DNA of 64,000 bases from assembly GCA_037126765.1 (NCBI GenBank), contig JBBCBC010000027.1, positions 6,534,406-6,598,405 on the forward strand, written 5' to 3'. The DNA is from Stenogyne calaminthoides (taxonomy: Eukaryota; Streptophyta; Magnoliopsida; Lamiales; Lamiaceae). The first letter of the stretch is position 1. Every line of letters begins with the position of its first letter. Below the pieces are notes generated by a model. That model was not told where the DNA came from. It saw nothing but the letters and a program-made list of their open reading frames with translations, and made no database searches. Positions 22,587-32,822 of this stretch are shown here, one piece after another. The translations under genes and the position numbers were made by a program.

Positions 22587-22706
22587 AGATTCTCTACTAT
22601 ACAACACGATGTTTTGCAGAGGGGGAATCGTTGGATCACATGTGCAGGTGTGTGTGATCCAATGATTCCCCTCTTGTGCAGCACCGTGTTGTACAGCAAG
22701 GGATCC
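22587..22706. mobile_element. Hairpin MITE (about 120 bp)
   Basis: Arms of about 54 bp at 22587-22640 and 22652-22706 are about 80-85% complementary, with an almost perfect inner part (gaatcgttggatcaca / tgtgatccaatgattc) and a loop of about 11 bp. It sits directly upstream of the conserved promoter block of small gene copy 2 and is absent upstream of copy 1, so it inserted after the duplication or was lost from one copy. Confidence 0.8.
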
Positions 22707-22737
22707 ACTTCCAGAAAACATAGGTTAAACTTAATGG

Positions 22738-22987
22738 CCCCTCTCCCTCTGAGGTGGAAAGATTTCTGCACACGAAATTCAAGTAGAGACCGAAGTTATA
22801 GTGTAGACACCACGTGTGTAGCGTCTCCTGCCATGAGCAAAACTCATGCATGGAATATATAATCCTATATTCACCCTAACATTTCTTCACCTCATATTTC
22901 TTCTTTCTATCACTAAAGTGATGATTCTGAATAGCAATATGCACCTTTAACAAAATGCTTTTTCAAGAATTTTTATTGCTATAAATA
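22738..22987 (+). promoter_or_regulatory. Promoter of small gene copy 2 (G-box, RY, TATA)
   Basis: Conserved with 18998-19270. CACGTG at 22811-22816 (ACCACGTGT), a full RY repeat CATGCATG at 22845-22852, and TATAAATA at 22980-22987, 106 bp before the ATG at 23086. The block between G-box and RY (gtgtagcg.ctcctgccatgagcaaaactcatgca) differs from copy 1 at a single position. Confidence 0.65.
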
Positions 22988-23085
22988 GAGCAGATTTGCA
23001 TCCAACCCTAGCACAATCCCATCCATCAATATATAACTTCATATATTTTATTCTCCCTCCTACACTATATTTTATCTCTCTCAAG

Positions 23086-23250
23086 ATGATCATGAGTATT
23101 ATCAAGAAGCTCGAAAACCCTAATTTCATCCGGGATGAAATTAGGGTTCCTGCAATTTGCGATTTCAACAACGCGTTGACAGAAGCTGCGAATGAGGGTG
23201 ATGATGACGACGATGATGATGATTACACCACTATTGCACCTGCAGCCTGA
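23086..23250 (+). CDS. Small acidic protein, copy 2 (54 aa), unknown function
   Basis: ATG at 23086 chosen because it sits in the same tctctcaagATG context as copy 1; an in-frame ATG at 22996 is only 9 bp after the TATA box and would precede the transcription start. The product begins MIMSIIKKLENPNFI, continues IRDEIRVPAICDF and NNALTEAA, and ends NEGDDDDDDDDYTTIAPAA, the last 19 residues being identical to copy 1. Most nucleotide differences from copy 1 fall in the middle; the C-terminal codons differ only at synonymous Asp positions, suggesting constraint there. No signal peptide or transmembrane helix. Family not recognised. Confidence 0.68.
   Translation: MIMSIIKKLENPNFIRDEIRVPAICDFNNALTEAANEGDDDDDDDDYTTIAPAA
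23116..23148 (+). repeat. Palindrome inside small gene copy 2
   Basis: Arms AACCCTAATTTCATCC (23116-23131) and GGATGAAATTAGGGTT (23133-23148) are perfect over 16 bp around a single G. Same location as the 19380-19412 palindrome in copy 1, with a different centre. Confidence 0.92.
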
Positions 23251-23323
23251 GTGAGTGAGTGAGTGAGTGAGTGTTTCATGAGATAATTATGTAATAGATT
23301 ATATATATATATATATATATATA
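23251..23323. repeat. (GTGA)n and (AT)n microsatellites in the 3' UTR
   Basis: Five GTGA units directly follow the stop codon of small gene copy 2 (23251-23273), then an AT run at 23300-23323. Copy 1 lacks the GTGA run. Confidence 0.9.
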
Positions 23324-23458
23324 GTGACATTTACGTATCTACAGTCATTACATGAAGTAGTGTTACATACACAATGAGATCAGAGATCGAGAGGTATAGG
23401 CACTGCAGAGACTGTTATTAGTTTTAGCTTAATCATGCATTATGTATTGATTTACATC

Positions 23459-23464
23459 AATAAA
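23459..23464 (+). terminator. Poly(A) signal of small gene copy 2
   Basis: AATAAA in the context gatttacatcaataaaactttatttta, matching that of copy 1, about 210 bp after the stop. Confidence 0.6.
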
Positions 23465-24182
23465 ACTTTATTTTAGGATCTGGCCATTGTTCTATATGAC
23501 GATTTTTATTTGGAATAATTATTGTGGGTACAAAAATCTTCAATCAAGTTATTAACAGCTATAAAAAATTTAAAAAATTTATTAATATAATTATACATAT
23601 GCAGTTGAAATTGATTATATGTTTTCCGTTCATAGTAGTTGATCAATAATTTCATGAGGTACAATTAAGAGTAAATCTCCAATGAAACTTGTCAATTGTA
23701 TTAAATTTATATCACTATAATTATAAATTAATATTACAACACTTATCAACTGATATAATTAAATTTGTAAGCTGAGATCACACTACAAGAAAATAGAGAA
23801 TTAATTGCCTACGGAATATTTCAATATGCCTACGAATTTCCAACGAAATATATAGTTAAGTCCTTGAATAGTAAGGATTGTCTACTATTTCCCTACAAAA
23901 TTTTCTAATCATATAGGTCTTTTCATCCATAAGTAAATTTGTCTACGGAAATATAATTTATAGATAAATTTGTTTGTAGGCTAATTCTAAACAACAAACA
24001 TAATTACATACGAAAATTGTTTGCCTATGGAATTATTTGTGTAGATAATTTGTTTGTCTACAAAAACTACAAATGTGTATGTAGTTTGTTCATAGGTAAT
24101 TTATATATGTCTACTAAAATTCTAAAAATTTGTAGGCAAATCGTAGGCAATTCTGAACAAAATTATTTTTATTGGTAAATTT

Positions 24183-24445
24183 TGTTGTAAAATATAGAAT
24201 AAACGTAAAGAAAATAGCAAGAACACCGATTTGTTTACCCAGTTCGTCCAGAAGGACTACATCTGGGGGCGACCAAGCCAGGAGGGATTTCACTATGATC
24301 TGAGTATTCTCTCTGTAATATATGTGTAAAAGACGGTACAATAGAACATACATATATATAATAGGGATTGGGCTTTAGCCCTAAAGGTCCTAGACACTAA
24401 GCCCATTACTATGTAATGTCCACTAATATTATTATATTTACAACA
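24183..24445 (-). repeat. 3' LTR of copia element C
   Basis: Ends TGTTGTAAA...TTTACAACA. The polypurine tract abuts at 24446. Differs from the partner LTR by roughly a dozen substitutions plus several small indels, so the insertion is not recent. Confidence 0.9.
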
Positions 24446-25559
24446 CTCCCCCTTGGACATTACAATGTGATACTCAGGACTAAATAAAACATCGCTATAT
24501 TAATCTAGAAAAAGAAACTTAATAAAAATAAGAAAAGATATAACTAATGATCTTCGAGAATCAATCTTCAATATGGTTTTAAAGTTGTCACTCCCCCTGA
24601 AGACAACAGTCTTCCAAGCCTTTGTATAATAATTTCACCACTCTTCTGGAGTTTATGCAGGTAAAAGAATTTAGGGGATATATGCTTTTCAATCCTATTA
24701 TTCATATGGGCAACAAAAGTTGCATTTTTCTCATAATGGATGATAGGAGATATACCATTATCACATGAATCATAAATGTATTTAAATCAAAATCTTACAA
24801 ACGTCGAAGATACTAAACATATGCTTTAAATTTTTACAATGCCTCCTTATAGGAGAAGCACTAACTTAATCTTGCAAGCAAATTCAATATAAATTCAATA
24901 TCGGATTTGGTGCAGTTCTTAAAACATAGTAATGCACTAAGGACACTCTAATAAGGAACTTCTGGTCCTAAAATGTCATATGTATCTTCTTTAGGTCCAA
25001 ATTTGTCTTTATCCACTTCAAGGGATCGAACAATTACTAGTGTGTGTGCTAAGTAGATAAAATTTAATATAAAATCTCTCCAATACCTTCTCCAAGTAAG
25101 TTAACTGGTATATAAAGATTCATTTTGCTTTAGGGAAGTGCTCGATCTGCTGGTCGAGACAATACTTGATTTCACCAACGTTTTATTTCAAAATTCAATC
25201 TCTAAGATTAAATTAACTTTCTTTGATTTCCTTACTTGTTCCAACAATATTTAGATTATCACCAGAAACTGAGATAATACAAACACCACCAAAATAATCT
25301 CTTTGTAAACACGTAAGGAAATATTTCAATGTTTATTTATTCCTTCCTCGGGAGGAATTAATTGAGTCGATCGTGGAATATTCGACCCAAATATTTTATG
25401 TCATATAATGACCTTTATAATTTTAATGTCGTACATAGTATGATTCTAACCATTCCTCATCAGGGGAATTTCATATAAATATTGACATTTATTGATCAAT
25501 ATAAGCATGCGGTTACAACATCTATCAACTGCATTTCTAACTTTAATTTTACTAACTGC

Positions 25560-26800
25560 CAGAGATATTAAGTAGCGAAACTTTATTTCATACATAACAG
25601 GAGTATATATTTAAAATCTATATCGGGTCTCTGCAAAAACCCATGAGCTTCTAATCTCGCTTTGTACCTCATTACATCATTATTCTCATTCTCTTTTTCG
25701 TACAAATACCCATTTATATCCAACATGGATAACATTTCTGGGTGTATGTACGATAAAGTCAAGAATATTAGCGAGTCAAGATCTGCCTTAATTGTTTCTT
25801 CCAATTTTACCCAGTCAAAGCACTTTCGGCTCAACTATTGACTTTTGGGTACTGGATCCAGATTTTTAATAGTGAGAGCAATTATGGCATCGAATAAGTT
25901 GTCTACAACATTGGTAAATTTCTCCTGTATTTATAATTTCTATATTTATATCAACTAGATTTTCATCATTTTCCATAATATTTTGATCTGATCGTTCCGC
26001 AATTCTAGTATTTTTATTATTTTATGCATGTGCTTCATTACTAGAATTTTCGTCTTCGGAACGAATCTCTTCAAGAGACTTCAAGAGTGACTGAATATAT
26101 TTGTTAGCTTTAGTAATTACCGCGGATTTATGTCTTACATAATAAGGAGTCATTTAGGCTTCTGGCGTGTAGGGGCATTAACTTATATATTTTTCTAAAA
26201 TTGGCACATTTACTCTTTGTGGTGCATTTACAAGAAGTATATATGCCTTAGTCACTTCTTTATCATCAATAAATTGATCTGGCAAGTCACTTGCTAAATA
26301 TTGCAAGTTAATTATACTATGAACTTCCAGTTCACTTTGACTAGTGCGTGAATTTAAATATTGAAGATCTTTTATATTCCACGAAATTTCTCGGCATTCA
26401 TTGAATTTTAAATTCCTTATCTCCCCCTAATGCCGAGAAATGATCTTCCTCAAATGTGCAATTAGTCAACTGGGCCGTGAAGTGAGGTACAATGTGGTGG
26501 TGATATTGAAAACAAATATTGCACATTCTAATATTTGCAGATGAGAAATGTTTAGTTCTTAAGCACTAGTTATAAAAGATGGATAATCAAGATATGCAGT
26601 GGGTCGGATTTGAATTAGATTAGCACCATGTAAAATTTCATGCCCCCAACATGATATAACTAAGTTGGAATTCTTCAATAATAGTCTATTAATTATTTTG
26701 ATAAAATCTATTAGTAATTCAACTAAACCATTCTCGATGTGGACGAGATTAAATGCTCAATTTTAATTCTCAATGTCATATAATAATCATTAATGTCATC
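25560..26800 (-). pseudogene. Pol remnant of copia element C (integrase end, RT start)
   Basis: Minus strand: integrase pieces ENGLVELLIDFIKIINRLLL and ISCWGHEILHGANLIQIRPT (about 26745-26600), ISHLQILECAIFV (about 26545-26505), then RT start CFDWVKLEETIKADLDSL (25818-25765) and NENNDVMRYKARLEAHGFLQ (about 25690-25630). Order and motifs are those of a copia polyprotein. Stops and small deletions are frequent. Further RT/RNase H in 24460-25560 is not readable with confidence. Confidence 0.75.
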
Positions 26801-26893
26801 AAACCGACATTAACCATTCAAATGGATTTATTGGATAATCCAAAATTTTAAGTTCAATAATATTTGGTAATAAATTTGCTTCAGGCAAATTTT

Positions 26894-26993
26894 ATCAATT
26901 CACAAGTATTTTCATGACTCTATTCAAGAGAAATAAATTATACATCAATTCACAAGTATTTTCATGACTCTATTCAAGAGAAATAAAATATAC
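26894..26993. repeat. Two-copy 50-bp tandem duplication in element C
   Basis: atcaattcacaagtatttt...caagagaaataaa at 26894 onward is repeated without mismatch for at least 44 bp starting at 26944. Near identity against the decayed surroundings points to a recent local duplication. Confidence 0.92.
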
Positions 26994-29179
26994 AATTCCA
27001 ACTTTAGTACGAGAATGTCGTACTATAAAATTTTTCAATTTATGTCTTTGCATAAGCCCCACAAATAAATTAATTTGCATAAGGAATTTATGTTATTTGA
27101 CATACAATGTAAATAGAATTAGTCAAAATCCGACTTATCATATTTAGAACCGCTCATATCATACTTTGAGTAAATTTGTTTTGCATAAATTAGTACATTT
27201 TAAGAATTATTATTTTCAATGTTCATATTTGCTTCGGGCAAACTAGTACAATGAGATTATATTATGCTCATAATTATATAAGGATTCAATTCTAGTTTAA
27301 AAGTTTCCGGTACAACTTATATTGTTTCCACTCAAAACAGATATAACAAAATGAATCTCAACGTGGAAAGTTCAAATCAAGAAATAATTAAATTTAAGAG
27401 CAAACTTGATAGATTTACTTTCAATAATATAAGATAACTTTTACTATGATTGTCCATAAGAAAAACTTAATATAAACTTTCATATGTAGTTCAGATTCAA
27501 CAATTTCAAGGAAACAATCAGCCGCAAAGATAAACAATAAAAGGCAAATAAGGAATTTTCACAGAATTCCTAATATCTACAGCAAGTAATTCTCAAGCCT
27601 ATACTGCGACAAGCAGTTCTAATTGCTGAGATTTAAAAGGGATTAAGCTTTTTACTGAAATGAACCCTACGGTAAGGATTCCTAAACGTCTAATGAAAGA
27701 ATTCGACTTACGCCAAGCGTATGCTCAATGAAAGGTTCAAGTGTTTGCTTCCTCATCTCATATTCATCGACACTTCCATTAGTTTTAGACTTGTCTCGCA
27801 ACCAAACAAAAGGTGCAATAACCAATATCGAATCCAAGAGAAAACTCAACATAGAACGGGTTAGTCAAAAATAAATTATAACAAAATTTAATGGAGTCAT
27901 TTATTCAAAATTATAACTATTTTAGTTCAAAAAAATCTCATATGATACTAGACATACTCGTATACGTACACATATACATAGAGGAGCACCAAAAACCAAC
28001 TCAATAGGAATAAACTCCATTTGGCCATGTGCAAGGTATCTGAATTCTTATTTTGCAGAGTTACTAAACCATTTTCCTTTTTGTTTTCAATTAAACTTTG
28101 ACCAACAAAACTCAAAGGCAGAATTCAAATCCTTGCATTTCTAACCCAATTCGATATACGTGCTTCACACCCACGCAGCACAGCACTGACGTGGAGCAAA
28201 TCGAACAAAAATATACATCCACAGGTCACAATGACTTTTCACAAAATATGAATTGTTTACAAATTAAAGCAAATAGTTGAACCCAAACACAAACTAATTA
28301 TTCCTATTGATCATTAGGCCTTGGTAAGTTATGAAACAAGTCATAACTAATTATATATTAACAATTCGCTTGATTAATGCATCAATTAAACTTTACAGGA
28401 GACGTGCATTCTATCATGATGAATTAATCTCATGTACTTTGGGAATTTATGTTTTCAACAAGCTGTCAGATAATTATAAACAGTTGCAATTGAGAACAAT
28501 TCAAAATCTTAATTAATGGATGCAAACCCTAGTGCATTATCAATAGATTCTAAACATGCATATGCATATATATGCACAAACATATTAGCAACAAGTCAAA
28601 TTCTAATTAAATAAGATTGTCTCTGTCCAGGAGCCTCGCTGCAAGCATTAATTAAACTTTAATTCACATATATCTAACACATAAATGGATTCGTGAAGAA
28701 AATATTTCACAATCAAATTCTAGGGTTCACAAATCATTAATATGGAATTTCGAACCGTACCTTAAACCGACTCGGGTGGCCAAAATATTACAACAAAAAA
28801 TATTATACATGTTTCCACTATAACCATAAACACACAACAGATTACTTGGAGAAGACTGACTTGAGGAAGACGACGAAATATTTAATTTAATAGCAGTACA
28901 ATCGTGAAGCAATTTCATTATCAAAATACGTAATAAAATAAATTAAAGATCCAATTTTAATGAAGCAATTTCGGAACACATTCATGGCCGTGATTACTTT
29001 CATAAACAAAATTAACCATCGAAATGAATACTAGTAAATAAATCACAAGAAGCTCTAAATTCTACATACCTTAGACTTCTTCATCAATTCGACCCAAATC
29101 AATTACCGCAAAGAAATTCGGAAGGAGGCTGTGAAATATCCAAAACTAATTTGGGGCAAAGCATTCGTGGCCGATAACG
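26994..29179 (-). other. Interior of copia element C, gag side, unreadable
   Basis: By position this should hold gag, protease and early integrase on the minus strand, but I could not align a frame with confidence. No host gene is seen. Confidence 0.4.
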
Positions 29180-29445
29180 TGTAAAAATATAGAATAAACG
29201 TAAAAGAAAATAGCAAGAACACCTATTTGTTTACCCGGGTTCATCTGGCCCGTATGACTACATCTGGGGCTTAAAGCCAGGAGGGATTTCACTATGATCC
29301 GAAGTATTCTCTCAGAATCTATGTGTAAAAAGACAATACAATAGAACATACCTATATATAATAGGAATTGGGCTTTAGCCCTAAAGGCCCTAGACACTAA
29401 GCCCATTACTATGTAATGTCCACTAATATTATTATATTTACAACA
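29180..29445 (-). repeat. 5' LTR of copia element C
   Basis: Partner of 24183-24445. The minus-strand 3' end reads TTTTTACA, then the primer-binding site begins. Confidence 0.88.
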
Positions 29446-29500
29446 AATTTCATAGTCATTTGAAAATTTTGATAGGCAATTCTTTATTTTTTTTGTAGTG

Positions 29501-29876
29501 TCATAGCATTAGATGTTATGGGTATTATTTTATATAAGTAGTACTTAATATCAATTTATAAATGTAATAATATTAAGTTCATAGTACGAATAAGTTTTGT
29601 ATTGATTATAGTATTATTTACATGTCATGTACTAATAATTAATTCATTTTTTCACCAAATAAACATCATACGCATAATCTCGATCTTATAATTCTTACCT
29701 GATGAATGCAAAGCTTTGTCTATATATATATATATATATGGATGGGGAGTGAAGTATTGTCAGTGCACATCTTTATGATTATATTTTGTGTATTTTTATT
29801 TTATTTTTATTTTTTTAGAAAAAAGGCAAAAATTTATTAAGAGAGCATTAGGAATGTCCCAAAAGATACACAGAAC
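29501..29876. other. Intergenic AT-rich DNA with a TA microsatellite
   Basis: No gene is seen. TA run at about 29721-29738. Confidence 0.4.
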
Positions 29877-30540
29877 CAGGGGCGGAGCCAGGATCCTAGG
29901 TAGGGGGGGGCAATTTAAATATTTTATATTTGCATCAAAATATATCAGTGTTCATGATTAAATATCTCAAAATATGTAAATATGTCATTTTATTAAATTT
30001 TTTAAGATTTCTCTTGTATATTATGAAAATCAACAATTAAGTCTTTACGTGATTCTTTGAAATTTGCTTCTTAATATAACACATTAATTGACAGATCGTA
30101 AAAAAATTCATATTTTATTTTGTAATATTATTTTCAATTAACGGATTTGATTCAGATATTGAACCTTTGACGTTTTCTCTTTCTACAAAATATATTAATT
30201 GTTTATGCTTTATTCATCTATAAAAATTATTTATAATTTGTTTGGAATTTGAAAGAATAAAAAGCAAGAAAATATAAAAATTGAACCAACTATGTTAGCT
30301 TAAAACACTAATTATTTAAATCGTCTTATACATTAATATATGGGGAGACAACTTTATGGGCTTAGTGGAATGTTTCCGCAGACCTGGTAAACATCTTGCC
30401 AATTTACAGTTACCACCTTCAAGTGCTTCAACTTTCAATATTCATTACTAACTCTAATTTCATTTCCAAGTCTACATAGTAAAGTGGGAAAATATGGGGG
30501 GGCCATGGCCCCCTACAGGGTCAAGGTGGCTCCGCCCCTA
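29877..30540. mobile_element. hAT-like non-autonomous element (about 664 bp)
   Basis: Left end CAGGGGCGGAGCCAGGAT and, inverted, right end TAGGGGCGGAGCCACC; the inner ends share ggggggcc/ccccct complementarity. GGGGCGGAGCCA termini are common in plant short DNA elements often assigned to hAT. No 8-bp target duplication could be confirmed, so the class is tentative. It encodes nothing. Confidence 0.7.
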
Positions 30541-30929
30541 AAATAGAGTTTCGGTCACTCAACTATTCATTTAGAGAGTTCCAGCTATTTATCATTTTCT
30601 TTTGCCTTTAACCAAAAAAATGAATGCATTAATATTTTGTGTAGTAAACTATTGTGTTTGTGTTATTGTGTAGTGGACACCATGATGCATTAAATTAAAC
30701 TTATGATGATATTTTGTTTGCTTTTAGCATTTAACATGTTTTTGACATACATATATGAGAAATATAATTAGAGCTATTGTTGCCTAATATTTTTGTCATT
30801 CTTGTCGTGGTGAATGAAAAAATTGTTGTAAGATACAATTTGGTCGAAACTATTACTCTAAGGTATAATAATTTTTTACTATTAATTGCATATGAATAAA
30901 AATATTTTGTACTTTGATTAGAGTAATAA
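30541..30929. other. Intergenic AT-rich DNA
   Basis: No gene is seen. Confidence 0.4.
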
Positions 30930-30934
30930 GTTTG

Positions 30935-32817
30935 TGTTGGGGAACTAATTGTCTGGATCTATTCGGGATGAATATTTAAATACAAATTTAATTCTAACAA
31001 TTATTACTAGCATGAATTAATCCTATATTAATTCAAATAATAATTCAACAATAAATCATGCATATAAAACATTCGAACGAATCCTTAACGATGAATTACT
31101 ACGAAGTTTACGAACTTACCTCTTGGAATGGCAATGGACTTGTCGATGAAAACACACCAAAAAGCCTTCCCAAAGTATTCCCTTAATCCTTGCTCGATAA
31201 TCCGGTGGTAGGATTCCCGCGAACAATTAACTAAAAGGAAAAATAAAATTTGTTGCACCACTTTTGTGGATTTACTAATTTTTCCAGCACATGGAATTGC
31301 ACTTGGGAATGAGAGAATCATCCCCTATTTATAGATGAGTGTTGCTTTAAAATTTGGGAAGAAAAAACAATGTGGAAAAAAATCTTTTCTTGATCTCCAA
31401 AAAATCTTGAATATATATCCTATATTCTTTTCCCCATAATTAAAATATTCCACAAAAATCTCACCTCATCACATTATGGATTTTTCGAAAATATTAGGTC
31501 AAGATTCCAAGATTTCAAGATTTGGATCTTCTTGAATTTATGAGATATTCTTGTATTCCAAGAAATACATATCTTCCATAATATCTTTTCAAGAAAATCA
31601 AGAAAATCTTTCTTGCCCTTTATATTTTCAAAATTTTCAAATATTCATTATGAATAACCAAGTGGGAGATTTCTTGAATTTAATGAGATAATCTTGTATT
31701 CCAAGAATACATATCTTCATTCCATAACAAAATTCAAAGAAAATCTTTCTCCCTCTTATCCATAATTTTGAAAAAAAAAATTGGAAAATTAGCAACAAAT
31801 ATTTATTTTATTTTTAAACACTTTTTTCCGCTTATTGGATTTTATGTTGGGCTAAAAAATTTTTAGGAGAATTAAGATTGACCTTCCAATGGATCTTGAA
31901 TTATCAATATTGAGCCACAATATTATTCAAGCCCATAAATATTAATTAATCTCACTACATAATTAATATTGCACTATCCATTTTAACCCATATTATATCA
32001 ATACGGCCCTTGTTATTATTTCCGTGTTTAAGATTATCTAGCCCATTAATTAATTCAAGCCACTGAAATAGCTTTCCATTAATTAATATATTTTTATCCT
32101 TGGTAAAGAAACGGTTCAACATTATTACTCATACCGGAAACTAGTTCCACTTGCAAGATTTGGTATGATAAAACTTATGAACCTCCTAAGGGGGCAAATC
32201 GAACAAGCGTGCTTGGTAATAACGCATTCTTCAGATTAAATCTTAGCTACACATGTGACCAATAATATTGCCCAAGATATAAAGTATTGAATCTCGTTGA
32301 TTCTCTACCCGTAATAAGTCAAAGCAATACTTACTAACCACACGTGATCCTATTTAAGGACTAAGATTAAGAAATAACGAACCAATCGGAGGTCTAATTA
32401 TTCCTAGTTCGGGCCAAGAAAATTTGTCCTCCTCAGAGGGTCCTCTTCAAAGGCAATAGTCATGCACTAGTGTAATCTCTTTGGTCAAGACAAGTCAACT
32501 CGAAGTGTTGTTACACTTCAACCTTTCACGATGGATTGTTCATTTCCATCTAGGTCGTGAATGGTGTACTTTTTGGTTACAAGGACCTATTAATTTAATC
32601 TTCTCGTGGACCGGGTATCACTAAATTAACTACAATGTAACACGTACTAATTATTATTATGCGATTAAATATATGTAAACATTCGATATTAAATAAATAT
32701 ATGTAACATTCGATAATATTTAACGCATCAGTGATAAACAATTTATTTCAGTAAATAAGTCCGAAATTCAGTTTGATTATACAAAGTAAAAGCATACTTT
32801 CCAGTATAATCCAAACA
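30935..32817 (-). repeat. Solo LTR (family of copia element B), 1883 bp
   Basis: An inverted copy of the 11211-12906 LTR with ends TGTTGGGG...CCAAACA on the plus strand, flanked by a perfect GTTTG target duplication (30930-30934 and 32818-32822). No internal sequence is attached on either side, so it formed by recombination between the two LTRs of a full element. Confidence 0.93.
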
Positions 32818-32822
32818 GTTTG

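Larger units (their letters stand above)
24183..29445 (-). mobile_element. Complete Ty1/copia retrotransposon C, coding-dead
   Basis: LTRs at 24183-24445 (3') and 29180-29445 (5', since the element is on the minus strand) are close copies. Target duplication AATTT is perfect (24178-24182 and 29446-29450). The polypurine tract is the complement of ctcccccttgg at 24446-24456; the primer-binding region follows the 5' LTR at 29179 (minus strand CGTTATCGGCCACGA). The interior is too mutated to carry long frames. It inserted into the CACTA element at 23781-29500. Confidence 0.93.
23781..29500. mobile_element. Non-autonomous CACTA element, split by a copia insertion
   Basis: Left end CACTACAAGAAAATAGAG, right end (inverted) CACTACAAAAAAAATAAAG, with a perfect TCA target duplication (23778-23780 and 29501-29503). 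Without the inserted copia element it is about 450 bp, with many subterminal copies of tgcctacg / taggcaa in both orientations. It belongs to the same family as 42540-42974. Confidence 0.92.

Noticed and set aside
22996..23085. Upstream in-frame ATG extending small gene copy 2 by 30 codons
   Set aside because: It lies only 9 bp after the TATA box and would precede transcription start; copy 1 has no equivalent, and the conserved start context is at 23086.
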